64,000 nucleotides of DNA, taken from Pollenia angustigena. Lineage: Eukaryota > Arthropoda > Insecta > Diptera > Polleniidae. The DNA is taken from the NCBI GenBank assembly GCA_930367215.1, contig OV884060.1, positions 208,137,253 through 208,201,252 of the forward strand, in the 5' to 3' direction. Positions 9,461 through 21,189 of the stretch are shown here, one piece after another. The translations under genes and the position numbers were made by a program. The notes under the pieces are model-generated. The model was not told the DNA's origin and made no database searches. It saw only the letters and a list, made by a program, of their open reading frames with translations. Position 1 is the stretch's first letter. Each line of letters starts with the position of its first letter.

Positions 9461-11028
9461 GGCCCATTACTATAGTCATAAACAAAGCATACTTTAAGAG
9501 TTCTAAAGTAAACCTTGATCTAATATAGACAAGCAAAAGCATATTTTAAGCTAAGATCCCACTATCGGCTCAAATAGCACAATCTGTGACGATTTTTATC
9601 GTGCTATATCGGCGCACATTTAAAAACATTGCACAATTTATTCTTGGGTGGTCCCATTATCGTCGCACATTGTGACAATTTTTTTCGGTTCATATCGGCC
9701 AAAACTCATTTGCGACAATAATCGGTACAATGCGGTCACACTACCGTGCTATTTGGGCAAATTAAATCAAATGTTTTTGTTTATTTACTTGTTGGCAGAT
9801 ATAATTTTAGTTTAGAGATTCGCAAAATTCTCCGTCCGAATATTAAATTATGTTTCCTAACAATTTTAAATAATATATTAATATACATATGTATAATAAA
9901 AAATATATTCAATTTCATTCAAACTTACTGCACTTGTTCTTTTTTTTTTGTAATTGTTGTTTTGTAAATAGATGTTTACAAACCAGGGACGGCAACATCG
10001 ATACAACTGCAATGTTTTGGTTAAAGCGAATTGTTTTCTTTCATTTAGTAGTACAAATGTACTAATTAACGTTTCAATACATAAATAATAGATAAAACAA
10101 ATGTAATTTTGGTACAATTAAGCTCAAAAAAGTAAAATTTTAGTAGCCAGTTTGTGCAATTTAAAAATTTCGTTTTGCCATCCCTTGTATCGGCGCTGAT
10201 TGGCGACTGTCATCGGCACACAAGTGGCCGATAAAAATCATCGGTACATATAAAACAATTTGATTGCTCCACATTGTGCAAAATAGTGTTCACATTATCG
10301 GCGCATCTAGGTTAATTTTGATTGTCCACAGTCAGCACAATTTCGGCAGAGATTGTCGCATATTAAAACATTTTGACCGTTCACACTATCGGCACATGAA
10401 ATACGCCAAAAATTGGTACATTGCGCCGATAGTGGGATCTTAGCTTAACACGTTAAACCCGGTGTTAATTTTAAAACTAGCTGAAGTTGTGTTTAACTCA
10501 TTTAACAACAGCATCAGCTGTTTTCGCCAAATAAAAAAGTTCTTGCAAAAAGTTAAAAATGTTTATGTTACAATATATTGGTCGATATTTTGCAATAATT
10601 ATTGATTTGGAGGAAATCTTTTATCTTTTAACACAAAATACGTACTATAGGCCCTAATTGTGTAAAACGCAATGCCAAAAATTACAATATAAGCAAAAAC
10701 AAAGTCAAAAATATGTTGTAATTTTGTTGTTGCTTTCTACATAAATTCACATTGCGTTTTTTAAATTTTCAACGCTACGAGGTATGCAGTGTTTTATTTA
10801 TATTTTAATTTTTAATGTCAGCTGCTTAGAGTTGCCACTTGCTTATATTTTCTCGTATGTTGTAGGAAAAATTTTCTACATTTGAGGTGGCACCCAGTTA
10901 AAGTCGGTTCAATTTAAAACATACTTTAATTTCGCCTATAGTAGCAAAATAATTAAAAGAATATTTTTCTTTTAAAGTTGTTTTTAAAAAGAACCGACTT
11001 TAGCGTTTGACTATGATTATGGGCCATA
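9461..11028. mobile_element. Possible outer TIR element around 9547-10447
   Basis: AGGCCCATTACTATAGTCAT at 9461 matches the reverse complement of GACTATGATTATGGGCC at 11012-11028 at most positions. CATACTTTAA blocks are also shared near 9490 and 10920. The correspondence is short, so the outer element is tentative. Between 10450 and 10870 only AT-rich sequence is seen. Confidence 0.4.
9547..10447. mobile_element. TIR element with CTATCGGC ends, 901 bp
   Basis: The left end TAAGCTAAGATCCCACTATC is an exact inverse of the right end GATAGTGGGATCTTAGCTTA. Inside, GCACATTTAAAA, GTGCTATTTGGGC, TATCGGC and ACACTATCGGC recur in both orientations, so the element is built of degenerate sub-repeats like a foldback. 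Short open frames inside (9746-9967, 9878-10117) overlap on opposite strands and show no domain. Confidence 0.75.
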
Positions 11029-11190
11029 CAATTTTGGCAAAAGAGCCTCTAATTACCAGTACAAAAAAGCACAGCTGAGCTATCAATACCACCTGCTATT
11101 CTTCTTGTTTGTATACATTACTGCTATTTAGAGCGAATTATTAGCAAGTAAAATTGCGGCGAAAAACTGTGTTACATGTGTTTATGGCTG

Positions 11191-11221
<31 letters not shown>

Positions 11222-11224
11222 TAA
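11029..11224. other. AT-rich spacer with long T-run
   Basis: Contains a T-run of over 20 bases at about 11191-11214. No gene. Confidence 0.4.
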
Positions 11225-11297
11225 AATCGATATCGACTTTTTTCCAATCGATAATTTCGATATTTTAGTGCTATCTATCGATAGTTTCCTAGCACTG
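11225..11297 (-). repeat. TATCGATA-rich repeat, copy 2 (inverted)
   Basis: AATCGATATCGAC, CCAATCGATAATTTCGATA and CTATCGATAGTTTCC precede CTAGCACTGG, the inverse of the start of the 7803 copy. Confidence 0.5.
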
Positions 11298-11530
11298 GTA
11301 AAAATGTGCGTACTTGTGTTGAAATTTATTATTATTTTTTTTTTTTAATTTTCAAAATAATTTTTTTTCGCACATTTCAGCGATATGCTTGTTTTATATT
11401 TGTGTTCATTTCAAATTTTTTTTTTAGATTTTTTTGGTTGTGGTATAATATTCCCATGAATTATTTATAATGGAATTAATGAGAGATTTGTACAAAATGT
11501 ACGGCATTCATTTTCATTTTTGTCATGTAT

Positions 11531-11829
11531 CAGGTGTTTTTTTTAAGAGGAGGAAATCTTTAAAATAAAATTTAAAACATAATATTTAATTGGGTTTAGT
11601 AGTTTTATGTCATCAATGTTTAAATATGATTTCGGGAACGTGCCCATCACTGCAACAGCGTACATGGCGTAACCTTGAGGTCCAATTTTTACACACCCTT
11701 CACAGTAAACTCTCTCTTTCAAGTCCTTGATTTTTTCTGTGTTATCTGCATAGACCTGGGACTAACCATGTTCCCAGAATAAATAATCGAATGGCCCTCA
11801 GATCACAAGAACGAGGTGGTAGCTTAATT
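11531..11829 (-). pseudogene. Mariner-like (rosa-type) transposase 3' remnant
   Basis: On the minus strand near 11806-11826 the frame reads LPPRSCDLRAI, matching the WPPRSCDLTPLD block around the third catalytic residue in the copies at 63 kb and 30.2 kb. The catalytic position itself is not preserved. Downstream the sequence is full of stops and ends at a TIR-like CAGGTGTTTTTTTTAAGAGG (11531). That end resembles the TIR of the 29.7 kb copy (GGTGATTTTTTAAGAGC), suggesting the same subfamily. Only the last ~100 codons plus one end remain. Tc1/mariner transposases excise and insert DNA at TA; this fragment is inactive. Confidence 0.55.
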
Positions 11830-12223
11830 TCTAAAAGCGTAAATATGTTGTGTTTTTGTAAAATGTTATAAATTTATTTTAAGTGCAAAAGCCCGTGCTT
11901 TGAGCTTCAAATTTGTTAAATTTTGAACATAACAACATGTATTGCAGAAAAGCATATTACTGTGTTTTAATGACTCTTAAGTTCGTGAAAATAGTGTTTT
12001 TTAATTTTTTTTTTTTTTTTTTCAACGAAAAAACTTGCTTATAATGTCGGATAACAGAGGTGATCCCTGGTTACACAAGGGAAAACGGTTTTTGTTGATT
12101 AAGAACTAAATGTTGTTTTTAAGGTTATTTGGGACGCTGAATCCAAATCTGCATTTAGTTTTATTTCTATCAGCTCGAATTTTAAGTGATATACCGTTAA
12201 GTCCAAAACAAATGCACTTGCGC

Positions 12224-12291
12224 TACATACATACATACATACATACATACATACATACATGCATACATACATACATACATACATACATACA

Positions 12292-12320
<29 letters not shown>
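12224..12320. repeat. (CATA)n microsatellite
   Basis: About 97 bp of tetranucleotide ACAT repeats with one GCAT interruption near 12261. It creates long spurious frames on both strands (poly YIHT / MYVC). Confidence 0.95.
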
Positions 12321-12324
<4 letters not shown>

Positions 12325-12349
12325 TGGAATAACTTAAGAACGGGTGACC

Positions 12350-12470
12350 CAGGGCTGCCAGATAAATTTGTGAGGAATTCGTTAATTGCCTGAGAACAAA
12401 TAAAAAAAATCGTCGGACAACTTAAAATTTAATTTTGTTTAACAATTTTTGTTCAATTTTTATAAATAAA
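12350..12470 (+). mobile_element. hAT-like family I, left-end fragment
   Basis: CAGGGCTGCCAGATAAATTT followed by GTGAGGAATTCGT and, further on, TTTTGTTCAATTTTTATAAA matches the left end of the element at 32208. No right end nearby, so a truncated copy. Confidence 0.65.
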
Positions 12471-12494
12471 AAAAGACATATGGGCAAATCCTGC

Positions 12495-12893
12495 GTGACG
12501 AACGCTACATTCGCACGCGTTTTCTGATTGAAATATACACATTTTTTGGTCTTTCAAAAAAGATAGCTTCAACTTATATATAGTATTAAGTGACATTATT
12601 ATGTACTTACAAATGGCATATATCATAATTTCTTAGCAATTATTTGTTGCGAAATAATTGATCACAAAATTTTGTGACGCACGCTACAAAAAGTGGAAGT
12701 AACTTCAAAGGCTGAAGTGCGTTTTCCTAATTTTTAGCGAATTTGGCATGATAAGGTATACAAAATCTGATTCCTAAATGAAAGATGAGTATAAGAGAAT
12801 TCTAAACGCACTTATTTGCAGCCAAAAAATGTTGTGATTTTTTGACAAAAGCCGTGAACCCATTGTGACGCACGCTACGTAACGCACGCTACA
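12495..12893. repeat. Dispersed GTGACGCACGCTACA motif block
   Basis: GTGACGAACGCTACA (12495), GTGACGCACGCTACA (12674), GTGACGCACGCTAC (12865) and GTAACGCACGCTACA (12879) punctuate a 400 bp stretch, the last two back to back. No coding frame. Origin and function unknown; may be the sub-repeat of an unclassified element. Confidence 0.55.
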
Positions 12894-13198
12894 GTTTTTC
12901 CAGTAGTATTTTATTATTATATTTTATTTATTTTAACAAAACAAATTATATTTTTATGAATTGCATTTCTTAAACTAATTTGTTAACTAATGAATATCAA
13001 CTTTTATTTTAACGAAATTTATATTTTGATAAGTTTGCTCTAAGTGCTATTTTAAGCACAAAAATCACCTAAAATAATGCTAAATTCACGTATTTTATTA
13101 AAAAATCAGCAGTGGGGTAGGATTTGGTAAAAATTATTGCATTGATGATCATTGAAATACATATTTTTTAATATAAAAATGAAATTAAACATCTAGTA
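12894..13198. other. AT-rich spacer
   Basis: No recognised gene or repeat. Confidence 0.35.
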
Positions 13199-14510
13199 TT
13201 ATATTCCGTTAAAAAAAATCATTTGAAAAATTTTTGGTTGGTGGACTGTTTCTGGGATTTGCCCATATAGAAAATCTTGTGCAAACACAAAAGAGTTCGT
13301 AGTTTCAAATGAGATTCCAAAAAGTTTTGTGTTAAACATGGAGACTGAGCCATATCTTCTAATACCAAAAACATATCTCACAATATTTCTGTAGATTGAT
13401 TTTAGTTTACGCTTACTAACAGCATCGCAATTTGAGAAAATTTCACATCAATAGAGCAAAGATGGTATTAAATAAGCTTTAGCAAGAAGCATTCTAATAA
13501 TTAAAGGGTTGCAATGTTGAGTGGCCCAGGGTGTTCTTAACATTCCATATGTTCGTCCCACAGCACTGTTGACTTGATTTGTCCAGGAGAGAATGTCGTT
13601 AAATATAATTCCCAGGTTTTTGACAGAGGTTACGATTTCGATTTGCTTGTTATTAAGTTTAACGTCAAAAACACGATCAAGATTAAGTAATCGGTTATGA
13701 ACAACGATGCATTTCGATTTTTTCGGGTTGAGACAAAGCCCTTTTGCAGCTACCCATTTATGTATGTTACTTAAATCATAATTAAGCTTGGAGATTGATG
13801 CATTCAACATTTTGACTGTGCTACTGAAATATACCTGGACGTCGTCAGCATACATTTGTATGTTACAATATTTGAGTTTAACCGGTAGATCATTAGCAAA
13901 TATGGAAAATAAAAGGGGACCCAAAATCGATCCCTGAGGCACATCTCTTGATACAGAGACTGTGGTAGATATACGGTTATATATAAAACTACTGATTGTG
14001 AACGATCAGATAGGTACAAAGACATAAGTTTAGCTGAGGTGTAACTAAAATTAAACATATGTTTCAGCTTTTCACATAAAATAAAGTGTGATCTACAGTA
14101 TCAAAGGCTTTTGAGTGATCAAGTAGTACCAAGAGAACCACTTTTCCATTATCAATTTGTTGCCTTATTTCTTCAGAAACACTCAACAGAGTTATGACAC
14201 AGCTATGCTTTGGACGAAATCCTGATTGCCTTTCCGTAAGTAAGTTATTTCTTTTGACAAAATCGCTTATTTGAGAATGTAACAACTTTTCAAAGACTTT
14301 AGAAAGAAATGGAAGGATTGCAATTGGCCTAAACTCCTTGTTTGATTTAGGTATTGGTATAATCTTTGCATATTTCCATTTAAGTGGGTAAGAACTTTTT
14401 GTAATGATGTTGTTGCAAAGATATGTTATATAAGGTAAAAGAAATGGCAAAAGTATTTTTATAAATTTTGGGTGTTTGACTTGATTCTTGAACAGCACAA
14501 TACGATATCA
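13199..14510 (-). pseudogene. Non-LTR retrotransposon reverse transcriptase, broken
   Basis: Reading leftward from 14498, frame one gives IIPIPKSNKEFRPIAIL, RQSGFRPKHSC and LLDHSKAFDTVDH (RT blocks before and including motif A). A frameshift near 14060 leads to YLSDRSQSV. A second shift near 13945 leads to MPQGSILGPLLFSIFANDLP (motif B) and YADDVQ (motif C, 13841-13852, catalytic Asp pair intact). A TGA near 13446 separates the C-terminal YRNIVRYVFGIRRYGSVS block (13199-13440). The 5' part (endonuclease, ORF1) and a 3' tail are missing. The enzyme would copy RNA at a nicked target (target-primed reverse transcription). The C-terminal block is shared with the copy at 32.9 kb, so both are probably one family of the Jockey/CR1/LOA-like assemblage; exact clade not determined. 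At least two frameshifts and one stop make it dead. Confidence 0.85.
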
Positions 14511-16687
14511 AATTGATTAACACATTCAAATTCAAATATTTTCATAATCAAAAAATTATCTCATATTGGGTTATTTTGCTTTTGAAGCAGATTCCTAAAA
14601 TATTCAATTATGATACAAAATGCTAGCTGGGAAATTATCTGTATACTAAATATTGTTGACAGAAGTCTAAACATTTCAATGTACCTATAATAAATTTTGT
14701 GTTTTGTGTTATTTGTTAAACAGCGAGAACTTATAAATATTGTAGAATAAAATGAAAAAGTTTGTAAGGACTATCTGATATACAAGAGTCTGTGAAAATT
14801 AAATTTTAACTAACTTAAATCAACATTTTTGGGATTTCCTTTGCTTAAACTTTACATTGGATAAATTTTCATTTGGAATTATGAAACATTAAAAGAAATT
14901 AACAATCTTTTAAAAAAAAGCCAGCTAATTTTCTTAATATTTATTTGTTTTTTTTTTATAATTATTTTCTTTTGATATTTAAAAGAGTTCGAAAGTGTAG
15001 AGACACCGCAAGATTTATTTAAATTAGAATAGCGCTAAACAGCGCTATTAGCAGAGCGTCTTGGCTGGACAAGAACATCTTTCATCATTGAGATTTTACT
15101 ATTGTTAGTTATTTTATATATTTTTTAAAGATTCATTAAATACCCATGTGCAAAAAAACAACAGAAGAAACTTTTTTTTATTTAAAATTTGAATTTATCT
15201 TTGAGATTTGATTTCAATTTTGTGGTCGGTATGAGTGTTCAAACGCTCTGCAATAGCAGAAATGCAACAATGAGATGTTTAACAGCTCTAGGGTCCACAT
15301 TAAATTACATCCTTTTCTTGTTCGGTTCTTATTCTTAAAATTTGTTCGCTTTTTTTTTTTTTTGCTTCGTTGTTCTTGTTGCATGTGTATAAGAAACATA
15401 AAAGGAGAGAAAACAAGCTAAAACCTCCTCCCTTTGAGACCATTTAAAAGAAGACGACATACAATAAAACACACTCACATTTGAATCTAAAAGAAAATTT
15501 TACTCTAAACATGGTCAAACTGAACGAACATTTTTATTTAACAAAAAAAAAATACTTGAAACTAAAAAAATAAAACAGAAATATTTCTCCAAAAAGTACA
15601 AAAAATACTTTTAAACAAAAAAAAAAAAAAAAAAGAAGCTAAAGAATACAAAAAAAAAAAATAAGAAAAAGGAATAACAATTTGAACATCGCGCAGATAC
15701 AACAAACTCTTTTTTTATTTATTTTTTATATTATTATTGTTGTTGTTGTTGTTCTTGTCTTCTGTACTTGTACTTCTTCTTTCACATCTTGTCATCGTCA
15801 TCCATCCTCGTACTTTCGTATGTTTTTTTTTAAATGTACACCCGTACAATAAATAGTATCTAAAACGTTTTGTACGTACGTATGAAATAAGTCCGTCTGT
15901 ATGTCTGTCTGTCTGTCTCTTCATCTGTCTAAATATCTGTTCTGTGTTGTTTATAGATAATCTTGTATTTGTTCGTATTCTTTTCGTTTTATTTGCTCTG
16001 CATAAGAAAAAAAAAAAACAAATACTTTATAAAATTATAGGAATCGTTTATAGTGTATGTATCTACAAGATACAAAATATTCAAAACTATAGTTTAAATA
16101 ATATGTAAAACACACAGAAAGCAAAAGCAACAACAACAACCTTTTACAATTACAAAAAAAGAAAAAAAAATACACACAAATTGTTGCAGTGTCTCTAGAA
16201 AATAATTAGAGATACTTTTTGATATTGTTTGTTGTTATTTTTAATTTCTTTCATAATTGTAATAAAACTTGAGTTTTTTTTTCTCGTTTGTGTCATTTTG
16301 AAAATATTTCTCCATTTCCGTGTATGAGTAGGTGTGTAAAAGAATAAGTGTGAGATAGTTGTCTTATAACAAAAAAAAATAACAAAAACACTTAAAAGAT
16401 AAAAAACTACAATAAAATGTTTTACATTTAACGCATATCCCACAAATGTTTTACTAGTTTTTGATATTCTAACAAGTTTTATGTTTTTCACTCGACTTTT
16501 TTTCAATAAAACTATTAATTAAATTCAAGGTCTACTTTCCTCAGCTATCAATTTTTCCAAACTTTCTGGCTTATCTTTTGATACAATTAACAAATTAAGT
16601 TTTTCTGTTGTCATTTTTTCTGGAGTGGACTGTATTCCAGCCAGGTTTTTACAGCTACATATTTTAATTTTTGAAAAATTAATGGTA
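14511..16687. other. Long unique AT-rich stretch, no gene
   Basis: About 2.2 kb without a recognised element. It holds poly-A/T runs (for example 15620-15640), a TTG tract at about 15735-15752, a GTCTGTCTGTCTGTCT tract near 15902-15918 and CAACAACAAC near 16129. Frames of 60-103 codons here are low-complexity and lack domains. The appearance is that of fly intronic or intergenic DNA; no splice or promoter signal can be assigned. Confidence 0.4.
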
Positions 16688-17556
16688 TTTTCTTTTCCAC
16701 AAAAAAATGTGACATTTTATTTAAAACAAGTAAGAAAGTATAGTCGGTCAAGCCCGACCATATGATACCCTACACTACAGTAATTAAAAACACATCATGC
16801 TTATGTGTCCATATAAATATTGATTTATCTATGTTTATAAACTTCATGAAAATTGGTTTGAAAGTTTGTGAGAGGCAGAAATCCTCCCCTTGTGGTCCTA
16901 TTTTTGAAAAACTGTATAGCTAATGTGTCCCTATAGATATGGATCTATCTATGTTTTAAATTTCATTAAAATCGGTTTGAGAGGCAGAAATTGCCCCTAT
17001 CTCCCTTCGTGGTCCTATTTTTAAAAAAATGCATACATTCTGTGTCCATATAGATATGGTTCTATCTATGTTTTAAATTTCGTTGTAATGGGTTCGATAG
17101 TTTCTGAGAGGAAGAAATTTCCCCCTATCTTCCCTCGTGGTCCTACGATTCGGCCCATTTTTAATAGGCTTGGTCCTTGTGCCAATAAGAACCTATGACC
17201 CAAATTTCATCAAATTATCTCCAAAATTGCGACCTGTACTTTGCGCACAAGGTTACATGGGCAGCCAGCCAGCCTGCCAGCCAGCCGGACGGACATCGTT
17301 AGTTCGACTCAGAAAGTGATTCTAAGACGATCGGTATACTTTAAGGTGGGTCTAGGACCAATATTTTAAGGCGTTACATACATCAGCACAAATGCATAAT
17401 ACCCTCTCCACTATTGTGGTGTGGGTATAAAAATGCAATTTGGTATGCTTCTTTAAAACTTTACTCCCGAAAACGGGAGCAAAATTTTTAAGAAACATAC
17501 ACCAAATTGCGTTTTTTTTTTTAATTAAATGTCACATTTTTTGTAGAAAAGAAAAC
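16688..17556. mobile_element. Family D MITE interrupted by a DINE-like element
   Basis: The left part TTTTCCACAAAAAAATGTGA (to about 16726) and right part (17430-17556: TGCAATTTGGT, CGGGAGCAAAATTTTTAAG, AAATGTCACATTTTTTGTAG, AAAAGAAAACA) are the two halves of a TIR element whose uninterrupted ~195 bp copy is 33640-33834. The interruption is the DINE-like element 16727-17430. Confidence 0.75.
16727..17430 (+). mobile_element. DINE-like element inserted in family D MITE
   Basis: Starts ACAAGTAAGAAAGTATAGTC with a small hairpin (GTCGGTCAAGCCCGACC) and TATGATACCCTACAC. It contains three direct sub-repeats around ATAGATATGGATCTATCTAT / GGTCCTATTTTT. It ends with GGACGGACATCGTTAGTTCG, GATCGGTATACTTTAAGG and AATACCCTCTCCACTATTG..GGGTATAAA. 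The layout parallels INE-1/DINE-1. The MITE copy at 33640 shows the uninterrupted site. Also present is a CAGC/CCAG tract at 17261-17285. Confidence 0.65.
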
Positions 17557-17626
17557 AGTCGAGTCTTTCAAAGAGAAAACTAAAAATCATTTTCCGAAAT
17601 CTTTGAGCAAAGTAAAAAAAAAAAAC

Positions 17627-18807
17627 AAGTAAGAAGTCCGCCCATATGATGCCTTCAAGCCCATTTATTCAAATGTAATTTGTTTGCATTTTACAAAAAT
17701 ATGATAAATGGCAATATTTTAGCCCTTCTAGTCAACAGCCTCAAAGAAAGTTTTGTGCTAAAATTAATATTTTAGAAAATAATGAAGAAAATAACAAGCA
17801 AAATACCATTTTATATACGTTTTATATATGTCTTCAGATTTGGATGAAATTTACACCAAGGTTAGTCCTAAATTTTAAAAAACAAAAAAAAATTGTTTTC
17901 AAAAGATTGATCAAATAGCTATCTAAGCTACTTGGGAAAAATTTTGCTAAAGGGCATAATAGACCACACAAAATGCTTGGCAAACACACACATTGTTTTT
18001 GTTTGGGGTTAGCCAATAAACAACACAAATATTCTCCGTACAAACATTAATTTTCATTTTTGTTTTGTTTTCAATGAATGCAGATGTCATTAGTGCTGCA
18101 GCAATTTTATTGCTTTTAGCTTAAAACGGAGAAGAAATTATGAAATAAAGGCAAAAAATTTAAACTAAAAAGTGATTTAAACAACGAGCTGTTTTGTGGC
18201 AAGCAATACTACTAAAAAAATTTAATTTAATATTAAAAATTAATTGAATTTAATACATTAAGCATTAGACGACGCAAAAAGTTTGACAAATATCCAACAT
18301 GTCTGTCAAATATTAAAAATTTTTAATATTTCTGCAAACATTGTTTCAAATGTTTGTCCAAACAGCAAACACCCCAATTAACAACACAAAATGTTTGTAC
18401 AAACGTAAAATTTTTACATGTTTGCCAAGCCATTTGTGAGGTTTATTATGCCCTTAACACCAATAGGTAATATGTTACATGGATGAGAAAGAACGCCTGT
18501 TTGGCCAAAATGTCAAATTTGGACCCCCTCTAACTCAGAAACTTTTTAACCGAACTTGTTGAAAATTTGTGTCTAAGCTTCTATCCAATTGAACTAACCT
18601 TGGTGCAAATTTCATCCAAATCGGAAAACATCGATTTCAAAATTGGATTACTTGACTTAAAATCCCTTGTGTACCCTATTTGAGACCCATTGGCCGCCCG
18701 CCAGAACAAAACTTTGTTTTTAAGTCAATATTCATGTAAAAGTTCTTTATGCCGAATATTATTAAGGTATCTTCATCTACCTATATATGCGATTTTTATG
18801 CCTTTAA
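17627..18807 (+). mobile_element. Second DINE-like element, degraded
   Basis: Starts ACAAGTAAGAAGTCCGCCCATATGATGCC, spread over 17627-17655, and includes inverted blocks around ATTTGGATGAAATTTACACC (17836) and its inverse near 18600-18625. It is split by a 509 bp palindromic MITE (17949-18457). No clear terminal TATAAAA end, so the right border is approximate. Confidence 0.45.
17949..18457. mobile_element. TIR element with TAAGGGCATAAT ends, ~509 bp
   Basis: AAAGGGCATAATAGACCACA, then AAATGCTTGGCAAACA, is mirrored by TGTTTGCCAAGCCATTTGTG and GGTTTATTATGCCCTTA. Inner blocks with CAAACA/TGTTTG and AACAACACAAA also pair. Non-coding. Confidence 0.7.
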
Positions 18808-19094
18808 GGGCTAATAAATAAGAGCAAGTGAAACTCTCTTTTTGGTTTAAAAAACAAATCTATAAATTAGTAAACATATAAACCATTTTTAAACGCATAA
18901 AATTGGGCGTTTAAATTACCGATACAGACCATATGAATTTGACAAGATTTATCGTAGTGTTGCCACATGTTATTTTTTTAACTATATATAATAATACATG
19001 GAACACTGATTTACAGTTGTTGAGTTTGAGCTACATATAAATTTAAGTTTAGTTTAACTAAACCAGCGTTTAAACTTTCACTTATTTATTAGCC
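18808..19094 (-). mobile_element. Family E MITE, ~287 bp
   Basis: GGGCTAATAAATAAGAGCAA .. CTTATTTATTAGCC termini. Its interior (AGTGTTGCCACATGTTA, TTTAGTTTAACTAAACCAGC) is the reverse of the copy at 40093-40390, so the two lie in opposite orientation. Confidence 0.8.
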
Positions 19095-19261
19095 ATACGT
19101 TTTTTTCTCTCATTATTTATTTATTGAATCTTCATATATTAAATATGAACTAACAATAATTAATCAAATCTTATCCTAATACTTTATTTATGTCCTGCCA
19201 GTGACAGACAAAAAATTTCTTCATCACGGATTCTGTTTACATTATTTTTTTTATTTTTCCA
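19095..19261. other. Short AT-rich spacer
   Basis: No feature seen. Confidence 0.3.
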
Positions 19262-19741
19262 TGCTCTAACCCCCCAATTCGGTGGGTATTGATAAAAAAA
19301 ACAACTCCAAAAAATTTTTAGGACGATCGGCAAAGGCTAAGCCGTCCCTCAAGCCCGCCAAAGTTTGAGAAAAATCGTAAAATCCGACTTGTATGACTTA
19401 TATTTAGGAAAATATTAATTTTACATAAAAATCGTTTTCTAAGAAGTTGTTGTTAGTAAAGTTTCCAACAACTTTTGCCTTAACAAGTTTTCTCTAAAAC
19501 TCATATTGAACAAAACCTAATTAAAATAAAAAGTAAACAGCAGCATTGATGCGAATTTTTTCTTTAGAACTGTTTTTTCTTACACACGTTAATTCAGCTT
19601 TAATATTTGTGTTTGTGTGCGTTTGCTTAAAAAAAAAAATAGTCAAACGCATATGATTTGTTTCTAACGTACCACGGTTGGTAAAGTTGGTGCAATTGTA
19701 CTTTTTTGATACAATTCAAAGCCAAAAAGTACGGCGGTGCC
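19262..19741 (+). repeat. ~480 bp repeat, copy 1 (direct)
   Basis: From CCCCCCAATTCGGTGGGTAT through GACGATCGGCAAAGGCTAAG, AAGAAGTTGTTGTTAGTAAA, AACAGCAGCATTGATG and GTCAAACGCATATGATTTG to AAAAAGTACGGCGGTGCC. The reverse complement of 21195-21625 matches almost base for base, apart from a small indel near the TTTGTGTGCGTTTGC stretch. Not recognised as a known element. Confidence 0.8.
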
Positions 19742-19945
19742 CTAGGGTGACCGTTAAAATCAAAAGTTGTATTTATTTAGGTCTCAATCGCCAATTTGGT
19801 GGGTATTGATAAGAAAACAACTCAACAATTTTAAGGACGATCGGCGAAGGCTAAGCCGTCCCTCAAGCCCACCAAAGTTTGAGACAAATTATAATTTTAC
19901 ATGAAATCTGACTTTTATGTTTAATAACTTAGAAAATATTAATTT
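19741..19945 (+). repeat. Same repeat, copy 2 (direct, truncated)
   Basis: CTAGGGTGACCGTTAAAATC, TTGGTGGGTATTGATAAG and GACGGCTTAGCC in inverse: the start of the unit repeated immediately after copy 1, degenerating after about 200 bp. Tandem arrangement with copy 1. Confidence 0.75.
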
Positions 19946-21189
19946 TGTAGAAAATTTGTTAACAAGTTTTTCCTTATCTCTTATTAAACAAAATAAACTT
20001 AAAATATCGAATAAGCCACTAAAAAATCTAATTTTTAATTCATTAAAGAAACGCATTTTCTATGAATTAGTTTCGTTGAAAAACATTTTTATTATTTAAA
20101 AAAAAAAAAACGACTAGCCGGGCACCTGGCGTTTTACCCTAATTCGGGTACGCTGAATTCAGTGGTGCTAACCGTTTTTTAGGTTAGCTCTTGTTTTCAA
20201 AATTTCGAAAACGGAGGAGGTTGCACAGCGTAACTTAAAAACTGTTTAGTTTATAAAATAAACTAAAAAAAACCAAATTCCACAATAATATTACCTTTAA
20301 CAATTGTTATAGGTTTTCTAATATGCATAGTCGTTTTAGAAACCAAATTTTTTTTGGCAATGGGGATACAACAAATTATGTGACGTTGGTCATACATTTG
20401 ACCCAACTAAGGGCAATCTTGGCGCTGCCGTGACCAAATTTAAGAATTATATTAAACCGGCATATTTGTATGGGAGCCCCCCTAAAGGGTGGAGATATAA
20501 GGCAAGTATGTTTTAAGAAAATGTTAAGCACAAAAAACTAATGAAGGTCCGTCATATATTTAATCCCCCTTGGGGCGATTCCTTGGCAGTTCTGGAGCTT
20601 TTTCTTCAATATATTTCTAGTCTGTGTTGACAATTTTATATGAGAGCTCCCTTAAAGAATAAAGAAAGCGTGCAGTTATGTTACAGGGATGATAAATGAG
20701 AAAACCAATATCGTACTTACGAGCCACAATAGTAATAAATAATTTTTTTTTTTTTATAAAAGAAAAAGACTTTTGTTTCGGTTACACTTGAAACCATTGG
20801 TACATACGGTCTATTTCGTTCCTTTGTTTTTATAATATTTTGCCATGAAGGCTTATATGCTGCCGCTGATACTTGGTTTAGAATGTGGCATATGCAATCG
20901 TCCAATGATCAAGTGCAAAAATCTATTCACAATAGCGAAGTTTAGTATTTGGTGCAAATGGTCTTGCAAAGAGCAAATGCAAAATATCATAGCTGTTTTG
21001 TTAAATCCAACAACAAAATACACAGAGATTCCTTAAAAGTTCATAAAAACGATACGAAATTTTGCATTTGCACTTTGGCAAAACCATTTGCACCAAACAC
21101 TGAAATCCGTTTATATTCATTGGACAGTAAATACGAGTTGCCATTTTATATCAATTATAAATATTTAGGTTTGAAAAATTTGGAAATAG
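19946..21189. other. Interior between repeat copies, no gene
   Basis: Contains an unclassified block at 20380-20700 with GGGAGCCCCCCTAAAGGGTG and GAGAGCTCCCTTAAAGAAT sub-repeats, related in inverse to 58600-58740. An imperfect palindrome (GGTGCAAATGGTCTTGCAAA near 20952, inverse near 21085-21103) lies around 20936-21110. Frames of 60-125 codons here are translations of these repeats. Confidence 0.45.

Noticed and set aside
12099..12337. Long frames on both strands (MYVCMYVC and YIHTYIHT repeats)
   Set aside because: Direct translation of the CATA microsatellite.
16195..16506. 103-codon minus frame in unique DNA
   Set aside because: AT-rich, Lys/Phe/Ile-dominated, no domain and no supporting signals.
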